DNA from: Rhodococcus qingshengii JCM 15477
GTDB taxonomy: Bacteria > Actinomycetota > Actinomycetes > Mycobacteriales > Mycobacteriaceae
Length of the DNA: 64,000 nucleotides
Direction of reading: 5' to 3'
NCBI RefSeq assembly: GCF_023221595.1
Contig: NZ_CP096563.1
Span: 1,346,501-1,410,500, forward strand
The notes under the pieces are model-generated. The model saw only the letters and a program-made list of their open reading frames with translations, was not told the origin of the DNA and ran no database searches. The translations under genes and the position numbers were made by a program. Position 1 is the first letter of the stretch. Each line of letters begins with the position of its first letter. Positions 25,888 to 34,475 of this stretch are shown one piece after another.

Positions 25888-26151
25888 ATGCTTCCTCTCG
25901 GTATCATCGCCTGGATCATCATCGGTGGACTGGCGGGTTGGATCGGCAGTAAGATCATGAAAACCGATGCGCAGCAGGGGATCTTCCTCAACATCGTTGT
26001 CGGTGTCATCGGCGGTCTGATCGGTGGTTTCCTGCTTCGAGTCTTCGGCGTCGATGTCGAGGGCGCGGGCTGGATCTTCAGCTTCCTCACTTGCCTCCTC
26101 GGCGCTGTCATCTTGCTGTTCCTGGTCAAGGCAGTCACCGGAAAACGCTGA
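25888..26151 (+). CDS. GlsB/YeaQ/YmgE-family stress membrane protein
   Basis: The 87-residue protein begins MLPLGIIAWIIIGGLAGWIG and has three membrane helices with the glycine-rich GVIGGLIGGFLL segment typical of the GlsB/YeaQ/YmgE (transglycosylase-associated) family. AAGGAG lies upstream. These small proteins are induced by envelope and general stress; the molecular role is not known. It follows the Asp23 operon after 222 bp and precedes a CsbD gene. Confidence 0.88.
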   Translation: MLPLGIIAWIIIGGLAGWIGSKIMKTDAQQGIFLNIVVGVIGGLIGGFLLRVFGVDVEGAGWIFSFLTCLLGAVILLFLVKAVTGKR

Positions 26152-26252
26152 CACGCATTTGTCCACGCAGTTCGAGTTCGACTGAATCCACGACCGAATT
26201 CCACGGCCGAACGCACGACCGAATCCACACCGAATTCAAGAAGGAGAAATAC

Positions 26253-26450
26253 ATGTCTGACTTCATCGACAAGGCAAAGCACCGCGCTGAGGATCTCATC
26301 GGCGAGGCGAAGGAAAAGTTCGGAAACGCCACGGGCAACGATGATCTGGCTGCCGAGGGTGTTGCCGATCAGGGCGAGGCGAAGGTCAAGAAGGCCGGAG
26401 ACACTGTCAGTGACAAGGTCTCGGATATCAAGGACAAGTTCACAAGCTGA
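26253..26450 (+). CDS. CsbD-family stress protein (65 aa)
   Basis: The ATG at 26253 follows AAGGAGAA. The highly charged helical protein MSDFIDKAKHRAEDLIGEAK..., with repeats of the type AxxxxGEAK and GNATGNDDL, is a CsbD-like protein, a SigB-dependent stress family in Bacillus. About 40-80 bp upstream are repeated CGACCGAAT units. It completes a run of general-stress genes; SigF control is plausible but no clear promoter was seen. Confidence 0.88.
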   Translation: MSDFIDKAKHRAEDLIGEAKEKFGNATGNDDLAAEGVADQGEAKVKKAGDTVSDKVSDIKDKFTS

Positions 26451-26483
26451 GTGAGCTTCGGCGCGGTTGATCGGCAAGTCCGG

Positions 26484-27206
26484 TCAACCGCGCTTTTGTG
26501 TGTCTCCTCGGCCGTTGCGGCTACCGCGATACACGAACTTGCGCGTTTCTGCGAGCCACTCCGGAAGCATGCGCATGTGGGCCGGCCTGTTCAGAATCGG
26601 ATCGAAGGACGGCTGGAGGCAATCCGGGTGGTCCTCGACCTCGTCGAGACAGAGATGCCCGATCGGTATCAACTGAAGTTGAATTCTCGCGAGGTACACG
26701 GAGAAGTGCAGCGGGGAATGATCGACCGCAGCTTTCAATGCAGACAAAGAAGTGCCGGCCGGATGGACACCGCGCGGTGTCACGATCAGCCACGCCGCGG
26801 CACCGCCCGCGCGTGAGTAAGGAACCAGTGTGCTGTATCTCGCGCCGTTCCACGAGAAAGCCGGAGCTGGAAACATTTTCGAGAAGGTAGAAAGTCCTGA
26901 TGTTGCGAGAAGAATGTCCCACGGGTTTTCATCTGCGCCGACATCGTGCAACCGAAGCGCCAGGCCGAGTACGTCGGGTAGGTCTCCGGGTGTTCCGAGG
27001 GCTTTCGACATTCGAGCGGTGACGGTAATCGTCGACGACTCCGATACCGGCCACCATGGGGTGGCCGGCTTCAATGTTCCCTTCAGTTCGATCCCGTGAG
27101 GGTGAAAAACCCTGGCCATGCGCAGCGATGATGCGAAGTGGAACGGCGCACCGACCAGCTTTCCGATCGCACTCTTGCCGGCGGGGATGATCGAATTGAT
27201 CGTCAC
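26484..27206 (-). CDS. Catalase-fold protein lacking haem ligands
   Basis: The 240-residue protein begins where the catalase core starts after the active-site His arm: ARVFHPHGIELKGTLKPA, TVTARMSKALGTPGDLPDVL and LGLALRLHD parallel the catalase FHPKG.. / RFS..GxPD..RDVRGxAxKF pattern. The N-terminal catalytic His segment is absent, and no RxxxY proximal haem-tyrosine motif is visible near the C-terminus, so it is probably not an active catalase. Similar actinobacterial proteins are often annotated with unsupported enzyme names. It is divergent from the BcsB-like gene. Confidence 0.5.
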   Translation of the reverse strand: MTINSIIPAGKSAIGKLVGAPFHFASSLRMARVFHPHGIELKGTLKPATPWWPVSESSTITVTARMSKALGTPGDLPDVLGLALRLHDVGADENPWDILLATSGLSTFSKMFPAPAFSWNGARYSTLVPYSRAGGAAAWLIVTPRGVHPAGTSLSALKAAVDHSPLHFSVYLARIQLQLIPIGHLCLDEVEDHPDCLQPSFDPILNRPAHMRMLPEWLAETRKFVYRGSRNGRGDTQKRG

Positions 27207-27512
27207 AGCTTCCTTTATCTGAGAATTCTCCGCCCGTGAAGCGCCCGGACTGGACGGACGTTCAGGCGTATTGACGGGCTTTTCAGTGGCGTCTTTCGAC
27301 TTCCCGGTGGTGGTGATTGCTAATCATGTGACATGCCGTAACAAAAGTCTCGCCCGCCGGGATAATTAGCCAAACGCATAAATTGGTCGTTATGGTTTGT
27401 TTGTCCGTAACGGTGCGATCGGACCTGCGACCGTCGCGAACTGGCGAGATTGCTACTCGTGATTTGTGTTTGGTGATTGCGCGGAAACAAGAAATGTCGA
27501 GGAGACACGCTG
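27207..27512. other. Divergent promoter region before the exopolysaccharide locus
   Basis: This AT-rich gap separates the catalase-like gene from the BcsB-like gene. It has a perfect CATGTGACATG dyad at 27325-27335 and related CCGTAAC / CGTTATGG / CCGTAACGG elements at about 27336-27415. These may be operators. No short coding frame was found. Confidence 0.5.
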
Positions 27513-29474
27513 ATGGGCCACTCTCGAACCTGGCTGACGCGCGCGCTGGCAATGCCGGTGGCTGTCGCGGTCACTTTGTTGCTTCCGCTCGGGAGTGTCG
27601 CCTCCGCCCAGGATTTCGAGGACGACGCAGATACTTCGGTGGCCGCCGCAGCCACAACTCCGATCTCCTTCACCGAACTCGGACGAGGAACAGACATCGT
27701 GTTCTCCTCCGATGACGCACCCGTCTTGGTGACCGTGCCGGTGCCGGACGGACTCACCGCAACAGCCGTGACCGGAATCCTGACCGCCCCGACCGACTTC
27801 AGTAGGGGTTGGCTCGAAGTGACTGCGGACGGCAGATTGGTGAGCCGCGTCGACTTCGACGCCGGGCAGGCCGGAACCGGCCTACCGATTTCGGTTCCGT
27901 TGCAAGGTCTCGAAGTGGTCGACCGGAGCGTGACCGTGTCGATGATCGCTCACCTCGTTCCCGTCGACGACCGCTGCTACGACCGAACGAGATACCAGCC
28001 CCTTGCGCTCCGGGATGCCTTTGTCGCCTACGACGGTGCCGAGCAGCAGCCCACGACTGTTGCAACCTTCTTTCCGCCGATTTTGAGGAAGGCAACCATC
28101 TACGTCACGGATGGTTCGTCACGGTCACAGCAGAGTGCGGCTCTGCAGCTGAGTGCAGCGATTGTCAACAAGTACGGAAGTCAGCCTGACGCCGTGGTGG
28201 TGGAGCAACTGCCGAACGGCCAGAGTCTGCCGTCCGCTGAGCCGGGACTTTTCGAGAGAGCTGTAGTGCTCGGCAACAGTGGGGACGCCGGCATCGATCT
28301 CGCGGCTGCTCCGAGTGCTGCACCAGTGCTGCGAATTTCAGGGGACGACAAGACCCTCGTTCCTCAGGTCAGTCTGTTGGCGGCGAACTTCGACGGTTAC
28401 TGGGCGGCGAGCAGGGCGCTCGCGTCACCGGACAACACAGTTGCCCAGATTTCCCAGGACGCCATCACCGTCGGTGAGCTGAAGCTCGGAACGTTGACGG
28501 CTTCCGGTCTCAATCACATCGAGGTCGACGTCCCGTTCAGCCAGTCGCAACTGGGGCGTCCGATGAAGGACGTGTCGATCCGAATGATCGGTTCCTATGT
28601 ACCGCTGCCGAATTCACGCAACGGAGAACTGTCGATTTCGCTGGGGGACTCACGGCTTGCTTCGCAGACGGTGAACGAGACAGGGCGCTTCGACATCGGC
28701 GTCGATGTTCCGAACGAACTCCTGCGTCGTGACCTGACCTTCGAGGTCTCGATGGATGTGACCGGCGACTTCCAATGCGGCACCAGTAGCCCGTCTTCGC
28801 TCACTGTCGATCCGGCAAGCACCATCACGTCCACTACCGGATTCCCGCCGACGCCTGGAGGATTCCAGGCATTACCGCAGTCGATGCTGCCCACACTCGA
28901 TGTCGGTTTGAGTCACGGTGATTTCGCAGATCTCGTTCGCGCGCAGCGCCTCGTTGTGGCGATGCAGCGGTTGAGCTATCTGCCGCTGCAACCGCGTGTG
29001 CTCCCGTTCGGCGACGCGGCGACCAGTTCGCTGCCGGCGTTGTTGATCGCGGCGGACGGGAAGCTTCCCACTCCGGTGGCTCTACCCATGGACACAGCAG
29101 ATCAAGGGCTCCTGCGCTTGCAGGGTCTGGAATTCGGTGGACAATACGGTGCCTTGCAGGTGGTTTCGGGTTCGCACAACGAAGTGGTGGCGCTGACCTC
29201 TGAGGGTGATGCGGCCGATGCCGACGGTCTGCTCAACTGGTTGGAAGGTGGGAAGGACCGGTTCGCAGAACTGACCGGCGATCTCCTGGTCGCGCCTCGG
29301 GGAAGTGAGCCCTTCGATGTCGGAGTCAACGTCGCCCCGTTGGGCACCGCGACCTCGGCCGAAGAGGAGACCGGACTGAGCGCGGTCACGATCGGCTGGA
29401 TCGGATTCGGGACCGTGGTTCTGATCGCTGTTGCCGTCGGTGGTGTGCTCGTGGCTCGGCGTCGCGGACAGTGA
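27513..29474 (+). CDS. BcsB-like secreted, membrane-anchored polysaccharide synthase partner
   Basis: The start at ATG 27513 follows CGAGGAGA. The 653-residue protein has a signal peptide (to about residue 33, GSVASAQD), a large extracytoplasmic beta-rich region containing GRGTDIVFSSDDAPV, FDAGQAG and RLGRPMK-like BcsB hallmarks, and a single C-terminal membrane helix (IGWIGFGTVVLIAVAVGGVLV) with a basic tail. BcsB guides cellulose chains out of the synthase. Its stop overlaps the next gene as GTGA. Similarity is at the architecture level. Confidence 0.65.
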   Translation: MGHSRTWLTRALAMPVAVAVTLLLPLGSVASAQDFEDDADTSVAAAATTPISFTELGRGTDIVFSSDDAPVLVTVPVPDGLTATAVTGILTAPTDFSRGWLEVTADGRLVSRVDFDAGQAGTGLPISVPLQGLEVVDRSVTVSMIAHLVPVDDRCYDRTRYQPLALRDAFVAYDGAEQQPTTVATFFPPILRKATIYVTDGSSRSQQSAALQLSAAIVNKYGSQPDAVVVEQLPNGQSLPSAEPGLFERAVVLGNSGDAGIDLAAAPSAAPVLRISGDDKTLVPQVSLLAANFDGYWAASRALASPDNTVAQISQDAITVGELKLGTLTASGLNHIEVDVPFSQSQLGRPMKDVSIRMIGSYVPLPNSRNGELSISLGDSRLASQTVNETGRFDIGVDVPNELLRRDLTFEVSMDVTGDFQCGTSSPSSLTVDPASTITSTTGFPPTPGGFQALPQSMLPTLDVGLSHGDFADLVRAQRLVVAMQRLSYLPLQPRVLPFGDAATSSLPALLIAADGKLPTPVALPMDTADQGLLRLQGLEFGGQYGALQVVSGSHNEVVALTSEGDAADADGLLNWLEGGKDRFAELTGDLLVAPRGSEPFDVGVNVAPLGTATSAEEETGLSAVTIGWIGFGTVVLIAVAVGGVLVARRRGQ

Positions 29475-31204
29475 CCGTCACCGATCGCCCGGGCCTGTCC
29501 GTCGCGGTCCACGATCTACCGGGCCGCAAGCCATGGCGGATGTTCGTCGCGCTCTTCGCGATCTACACCGCGTTGGGCGTGTGGATGAACGCGGGTATCG
29601 GGTTCATCTTCACCGATTCGCTCAGCCGCGTCGCCGCGGTGTCGGCGATGCTGCTCAGCCGTGATCCGCACTTCGCGGCGATCGGGTTCGTGTTCACCCC
29701 GTTGACGGCGGCAGTCCAGATTCCGATGGGCCTGATGGGTCATTGGTGGCCGGATCTGCTGCGGTGGAACATCACTGCGGTCGTGATGTCCGCGGCCTTC
29801 ATGGCTGGTGCTGTGATTCAGGTACGTGGGATCAGCCGCGACCGTGGGTGTGCGCGATGGGTCACCGTCGTCCTGACCGTGCTGTTCGCTGTCAACCCGA
29901 TGATCGTCATGTACGCGGCGAGCGGAATGAGCGAAGCTCCGTTCCTCTTCTTCGTTCTGTGGGCGACACGTCGATTGATTCGGTGGATGCGAAGCGACGA
30001 CGTACACGACCTCATCGGTGCCGGCCTCGCTTTCGCTCTGGCGTACCTCACCAGATACGACGCATTGGCCCCGCTGTTCGTCGCGGTGGTGCTGGTGACC
30101 GTGGTGAGTTGGCTTCGTTTCCGCCCGACTGCTGAGGAGCGCGGCGAGGGCGCGGGGCCTGGCTTGCGGCTCTGGGCAGCAGCCCTCGACGGTGCCGTAG
30201 TGCTGATGCCGGGATTCCTTGCCTTCGCCTTGTGGTCGTTTGCCAGTTGGCTCATCACAGGTCAAGCGTTCCAACAGTTCTCGTCGGTCTACGGGAACAG
30301 TTCCATCCTGGAGCAGGCTGGTGCCGGAACCGACTCACCGATCGCCCGTCTTGCGTTCTCGATTACCGAAATGGCCGTACTCGGCCCGGCGCTCCCGGTG
30401 CTCGCGGTCCTTGCAATCATCTACGCACTTCGGCGGCGCGACACCGAAGTGGTCGTGCCTCTTGTGTTGTTCGGCGCCATCCTCGGTGCCCAAACCTTGC
30501 TCTACGTGATGGGATCGACGTTTCCCCTTCTGCGCTTCTACATTTCGATCATTCCGCTGTGTTTCGTGTTGGTCGTCCTGATCGCACCTCGAGGTGCGCC
30601 GGTCGTCACGCGTCGACCGGGGGCTGCTGCGTCACGTTCGGTATCGACGTACCCCGAGCAGTCGGGACCCTCTCTGCCCCTTGTGATCTCTCTGTGCTTG
30701 CTGGTCGGGTCGACGCTGGTCACGTTTGTCGCGATGGGTAATGCGCGGATCGCAGTGCTCGAGCATTCCATTGCCAGTGCGATCATTCCGGGCCGGCAGA
30801 ACCTGGAGGAGCAGACGAATCTGCGCACGTTTGCGGCCGAGCGTCGCATCGCCAGATACCTGGACGACTTGGCTCTGCCGGAGGGGTCGGTTCTGCTCGA
30901 CACCGTGCAGAGCTATGCCGTCGTGGCGTCGTCGAACAACCCTCGGCAATTCGTCGTGCCTTCCGATGCGGACTTCGTGCGCGTACTGAACAACCCCGCC
31001 GAACATCACGTCGAATACATCCTGTCGGTGCCGAACACCGGTCGCGGTGTGTCGGACGCGGTCAATCGGCGCTATCCGACGATGTACGACACCGGGGCCG
31101 GCGGTGTGGGAGCGCTGGTACTCGAGGTTCCCAACGACGGCGGCATGGACCCTTCGGCCTGGCGTTTGTATCGCGTCACCGGTGAACGGCAAACGGGTCG
31201 ATGA
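29471..31204 (+). CDS. Polytopic GT-C-like glycosyltransferase
   Basis: The GTG overlaps the BcsB-like stop. The 577-residue protein has about twelve membrane helices, an early extracytoplasmic loop with FTDSLSRVAAVSAMLLSRDP (acidic residue after the first helix, as in GT-C enzymes) and a C-terminal soluble domain of about 150 residues. GT-C enzymes use polyprenyl-phosphate sugars to decorate polysaccharides or proteins at the outer face. The exact family is not clear; a GT39/PMT-like role is the most likely reading. Confidence 0.6.
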   Translation: MTVTDRPGLSVAVHDLPGRKPWRMFVALFAIYTALGVWMNAGIGFIFTDSLSRVAAVSAMLLSRDPHFAAIGFVFTPLTAAVQIPMGLMGHWWPDLLRWNITAVVMSAAFMAGAVIQVRGISRDRGCARWVTVVLTVLFAVNPMIVMYAASGMSEAPFLFFVLWATRRLIRWMRSDDVHDLIGAGLAFALAYLTRYDALAPLFVAVVLVTVVSWLRFRPTAEERGEGAGPGLRLWAAALDGAVVLMPGFLAFALWSFASWLITGQAFQQFSSVYGNSSILEQAGAGTDSPIARLAFSITEMAVLGPALPVLAVLAIIYALRRRDTEVVVPLVLFGAILGAQTLLYVMGSTFPLLRFYISIIPLCFVLVVLIAPRGAPVVTRRPGAAASRSVSTYPEQSGPSLPLVISLCLLVGSTLVTFVAMGNARIAVLEHSIASAIIPGRQNLEEQTNLRTFAAERRIARYLDDLALPEGSVLLDTVQSYAVVASSNNPRQFVVPSDADFVRVLNNPAEHHVEYILSVPNTGRGVSDAVNRRYPTMYDTGAGGVGALVLEVPNDGGMDPSAWRLYRVTGERQTGR

Positions 31205-31250
31205 GGCAATTCGTGTGGGAGGATTGTCCGTATGACGTGGATGGTTGTAG

Positions 31251-32399
31251 ATGTCTTCTGAAGAAGTGCGTCCGCGTGTGCGTGGCACAGTGCGTCGCCG
31301 CATCGCTGCCGCTGTAGTCAGCTTCGCAACCGTCGCGGTGGTGACAGGAATGTTCACGACGCCGGTGGTTGCCGATTCGCCCAAGACGGTTCGGGTGGGA
31401 GCGTCGTCGAGCGGACTGACGCTCGACGGACAACCATGGTGGCCTACCGGGCTGAATGCTTATCAACTGGCCACTGATTGGTCGGTGAACTTCGGCTGTG
31501 GCGCCATGGTCGATCTCGATGCCTACTTCAGTTCTCTGCCACCGAACTCCGTCACGCGTTTCAACGCGTTCCAGGCGCTCGCGGTGAACAAGGTGTCCGG
31601 GGAGATGGATTTCGGCCCGATGGACGCGGTGTTCGACGCTGCGGCGCGACACAACCAGTTCACGATTCCGGTGCTCTCACCCCAGGACAGCGGGTGTGAT
31701 GACGGGCTGTTCAAATCCAAGGACTGGTACACCGAAGAGTGGAAGGTCGCGAACCTGATCCCAGGTCGAGCCACCATGAGCTTCCAGGACTGGATGCACA
31801 CCGCCGTCGACCGTTGGAAGAACGAGCCTTCCGTCGCGGCGTGGGAATTGGTGGGGGAGCCGGAACCGAGCCTGTGTACCGATGCCGCCTGCAATTGGTG
31901 GACAAGAACGTGCCCGTCTGATTCCGCGCAGGTGTTGCGGGAGTTCTTCGACACGGCAGGCGCCGAACTTCGGGCGATCGATCCGAACATCCTGATCACG
32001 GCCGGATACGTCGGGGGCGGTCAGTGCGGCACTGCGGGTGACGACTACCAATACGTGAGCGAGTCCGACTTCGTCGACGTTCTGCAGTATCACGACTACG
32101 GAGCAGACGGGGTTCCGCTTCCGGGCGACCAGTGGAACGGACTGGCGCGTCGCATCGAACAGGCCGCGAACGTCGGGAAGCCGTTGTTGGTCGCCGAGAC
32201 AGGCGAATTGGCAGGCAGTTGTGAATCACTGGCGACCAGAGCCACGAATATCGAGACGAAGCTGACGGGGCAGAAGGTGGCCGGTACGGCCGGAGCTCTC
32301 CTGTGGGCATTCGTGCCGGATCCACGGCCGAACGAATGCACGATGGATATCGGGCCTGACGATCCACTCTTCGACGTGATTGCTTCACTGGCAAGTTAG
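31251..32399 (+). CDS. Secreted GH5-like glycoside hydrolase
   Basis: The 382-residue protein has an N-terminal signal/anchor (basic RRRIAAAVVSFATVAVVTGM, to about residue 42) and a (beta/alpha)8-type catalytic domain. Glu183 in AWELVGEPEP is in the acid/base place (the usual Asn before Glu is Gly), His261/Tyr263 (QYHDYG) lie in the transition, and Glu296 in LLVAETGE is the likely nucleophile, as in clan GH-A cellulases and mannanases. It probably trims the locus polysaccharide. The ATG has only a weak ribosome site; a 9-codon frame overlaps it. Confidence 0.7.
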   Translation: MSSEEVRPRVRGTVRRRIAAAVVSFATVAVVTGMFTTPVVADSPKTVRVGASSSGLTLDGQPWWPTGLNAYQLATDWSVNFGCGAMVDLDAYFSSLPPNSVTRFNAFQALAVNKVSGEMDFGPMDAVFDAAARHNQFTIPVLSPQDSGCDDGLFKSKDWYTEEWKVANLIPGRATMSFQDWMHTAVDRWKNEPSVAAWELVGEPEPSLCTDAACNWWTRTCPSDSAQVLREFFDTAGAELRAIDPNILITAGYVGGGQCGTAGDDYQYVSESDFVDVLQYHDYGADGVPLPGDQWNGLARRIEQAANVGKPLLVAETGELAGSCESLATRATNIETKLTGQKVAGTAGALLWAFVPDPRPNECTMDIGPDDPLFDVIASLAS

Positions 32400-32414
32400 G
32401 ACACTGCGAGTAGT

Positions 32415-32438
32415 CCACTGGGAGTTCCGCCCAGTGGG
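32415..32438 (+). terminator. Hairpin after the GH5-like gene
   Basis: CCACTGGG (32415-32422) pairs with CCCAGTGG (32430-32437), starting 16 bp after the stop codon. There is no T-tract. Confidence 0.6.
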
Positions 32439-32970
32439 AGTATGGTCACGATTTGATAACAACCTGAACCTGGTGTTGCGGCGTGATGATCGTATTTCGT
32501 TCGTATTCAATGGTATTCAGTGGCATTCACCTGTGGATAACCGAACTTGAAGGCTGGTGAAGTCGCACGGGACCATCGATGCGACGCCTCCAGGACCTAC
32601 GTCCGGGTCGGCTGGGGACGGTCCGGTTGAGGCGCTGAGTTCGGAAGTTGTGTCGTACCTGTCTCTTTGGTCAGTTGCTACGTCCCGCCGTGGTCAACGT
32701 CGAAATACGATCACAACCGTTCGCCGCGGTAACGGGTAGTGCGCGGAGTGCGGCGCGCCCCTCGTGGAAGTGACATCGAGGGGTGGTGTGTAGCTCTCGC
32801 GCGCAACGAATTCCGAGTTCGAGTCAACTTGCGGCGGCATCGGCCGCCCGGTAGACCTTGTGCGCAGGCTGTACATGCGGTGTGAGCTTCGGTCGTCGAA
32901 ATGAGGGGACGACCGCTGCATGCGCGTAACGGTAAGTGTGTGAAACATCGCGTGAGCGGAGAGGTGAACG
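32439..32970. other. Intergenic region upstream of galU
   Basis: No gene is supported here. The region contains a three-copy repeat GTATTCAATG/GTATTCAGTG/GCATTCACCTG at 32503-32531 and directly after it CTGTGGATAA, whose complement is a consensus DnaA box. The galU promoter must lie in the 3' half. Confidence 0.5.
32503..32540. repeat. Short tandem repeat next to a DnaA-box-like site
   Basis: Three imperfect 10-11 bp units with core TATTCA/GCATTCA end at 32531 and adjoin TGTGGATAA (32532-32540), the complement of TTATCCACA. One box alone is not an origin. Confidence 0.45.
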
Positions 32971-33894
32971 ATGACTGGGTGCGCTGAACGGCCTTTCAAG
33001 ACTGCTGTGGTTCCGGCTGCCGGAATGGGGACTCGTTTCCTCCCGGCCACCAAGACGGTTCCGAAAGAGTTGCTCCCCGTGGTCGATACACCCGGGATCG
33101 AGCTGGTCGCCAGCGAAGCGGCGCAAGCAGGCGCGGAACGTCTGGTGATCGTCACTGCGCCGGGCAAGGCATCGGTCGTCGGGCATTTCGTCGAGGACCT
33201 GGTGCTCGAGGGCAAGCTCGCCGCCAGCGGGAAGCACCATCTACTCGAACGTGTGCGTCGGGCTCCGGGCCTGATCTCGGTGGAGCCGGTTGTGCAAGAG
33301 TCTCCGCTGGGATTGGGACACGCTGTCGGTCTGGTCGAATCGGTGCTGGATGCGGACGAGGACTCGTTCGCGGTGCTGCTTCCCGACGATCTGGTCCACC
33401 CCTGCGGCATTCTCGACGCGATGGCGAAGGTACGTGCCGAGCGTGGTGGTTCTGTGCTGTGCGCGTTCGACGTCGCGCCCGATCGTGTTGGGGCCTACGG
33501 AGTATTCGACGTCCAAACACCTGTGGAGGGCAGCGATCCCGATGTGCTTGCCGTCATCGGCATGGTCGAGAAGCCGGCTCCTGAGGATGCTCCGTCCACT
33601 CTCGCCGCGGCCGGACGATACCTTCTCGATCGCGCCGTGTTCGACGCGCTCAGACGAATCTCACCCGGGCAGGGTGGCGAACTACAACTGACGGATGCGA
33701 TAGCGCTGTTGATCGCGGAGGGGCATCCGGTTCACGTCGTCGTCCATCACGGAACCCGCCACGATCTTGGTAACCCGGGAGGCTTTCTGCGAGCATCTCT
33801 CGACCATGCGCTCAGTCGCACCGAGTACGGACCGGAGTTGCGAGTCTGGCTCAAGGAACGATTGGATCAGCCGGATCCGCAGCTGACCTACTGA
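32971..33894 (+). CDS. galU: UTP-glucose-1-phosphate uridylyltransferase
   Basis: The 307-residue protein carries the nucleotide-binding motif VVPAAGMGTRFLPATKTVPK and the KELLPVVDTPGIELV stretch of GalU enzymes, with GMVEKP in the mid-region. It makes UDP-glucose, the donor for cellulose-like synthases, for the Ugd enzyme in the first Wzx/Wzy cluster and for OtsA. The last 7 bp overlap the convergent XRE-type gene. As the region's only nucleotide-sugar gene of its kind here, it may serve all polysaccharide loci. Confidence 0.93.
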   Translation: MTGCAERPFKTAVVPAAGMGTRFLPATKTVPKELLPVVDTPGIELVASEAAQAGAERLVIVTAPGKASVVGHFVEDLVLEGKLAASGKHHLLERVRRAPGLISVEPVVQESPLGLGHAVGLVESVLDADEDSFAVLLPDDLVHPCGILDAMAKVRAERGGSVLCAFDVAPDRVGAYGVFDVQTPVEGSDPDVLAVIGMVEKPAPEDAPSTLAAAGRYLLDRAVFDALRRISPGQGGELQLTDAIALLIAEGHPVHVVVHHGTRHDLGNPGGFLRASLDHALSRTEYGPELRVWLKERLDQPDPQLTY

Positions 33895-34223
33895 CTTGCA
33901 AGGCTATGCGACGCGGAGCGTCTCGCCAGCTCATCGAGGAGATCTTGCGTGCTGAGCGACGACAGCGAAATCGGCTTGTCGTCCAGACCCGACTCGTCAG
34001 GTGTCATGTAGCCCGCCGCGACAAGAATTTCCTGGACGTGGACGTCGAAGACGCGGCAAGCAGTTCTGATCGTGTCCTGCGTGGGGGGGCGTTTCGCGGA
34101 CAGCCACCGACCGAGTTCGGAGGGGCGTATTCCCAGCGCACGCGCAGCATCGGCTACGTCAGTTTCTTGGCGAAGTTCCAGTTGATGCTTCACCCATTCC
34201 GAAAAACCGCTCATACCGGTCAT
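33888..34223 (-). CDS. XRE-family (helix-turn-helix) regulator
   Basis: I start at ATG 34223; the frame extends to a GTG at 34265 and another ATG lies at 34214, none with a strong ribosome site. The 111-residue protein has an HTH of the XRE type: DVADAARALGIRPSELGRWL (helix-turn-helix), then PTQDTIRTACRVFDV, and a Ser/Leu-rich tail. It lies between galU (convergent) and the GT2 synthase (upstream on the same strand), so it probably regulates the exopolysaccharide locus. Confidence 0.75.
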   Translation of the reverse strand: MTGMSGFSEWVKHQLELRQETDVADAARALGIRPSELGRWLSAKRPPTQDTIRTACRVFDVHVQEILVAAGYMTPDESGLDDKPISLSSLSTQDLLDELARRSASHSLASQ

Positions 34224-34475
34224 AGTGCCTGAGTGCTGCGCGGTAAGCCAGCGCCGTCTCGACACGTAAGGCGCTCGACGGCTGATCTGTGATCATTCGG
34301 CAACCAATCACCGCAGTTCTCGCGTACCGGTAGTTAAGTTTTGTGACTGGATTGTGTGTTTACCGCAACCATCTAGCTGTGCGTTTTCCGGTGAAACCCG
34401 AAATCGGGTGAAATTGTGGGTGAGGCGGATCAGTAGACATAACTCACACCTGTGTAGAACGTGAGGGTTGCGTTG

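Noticed and set aside
32532..32540. TTATCCACA DnaA box on the minus strand
   Set aside because: It is a single copy next to a short repeat, with no dnaA, dnaN or cluster of boxes; not an origin.
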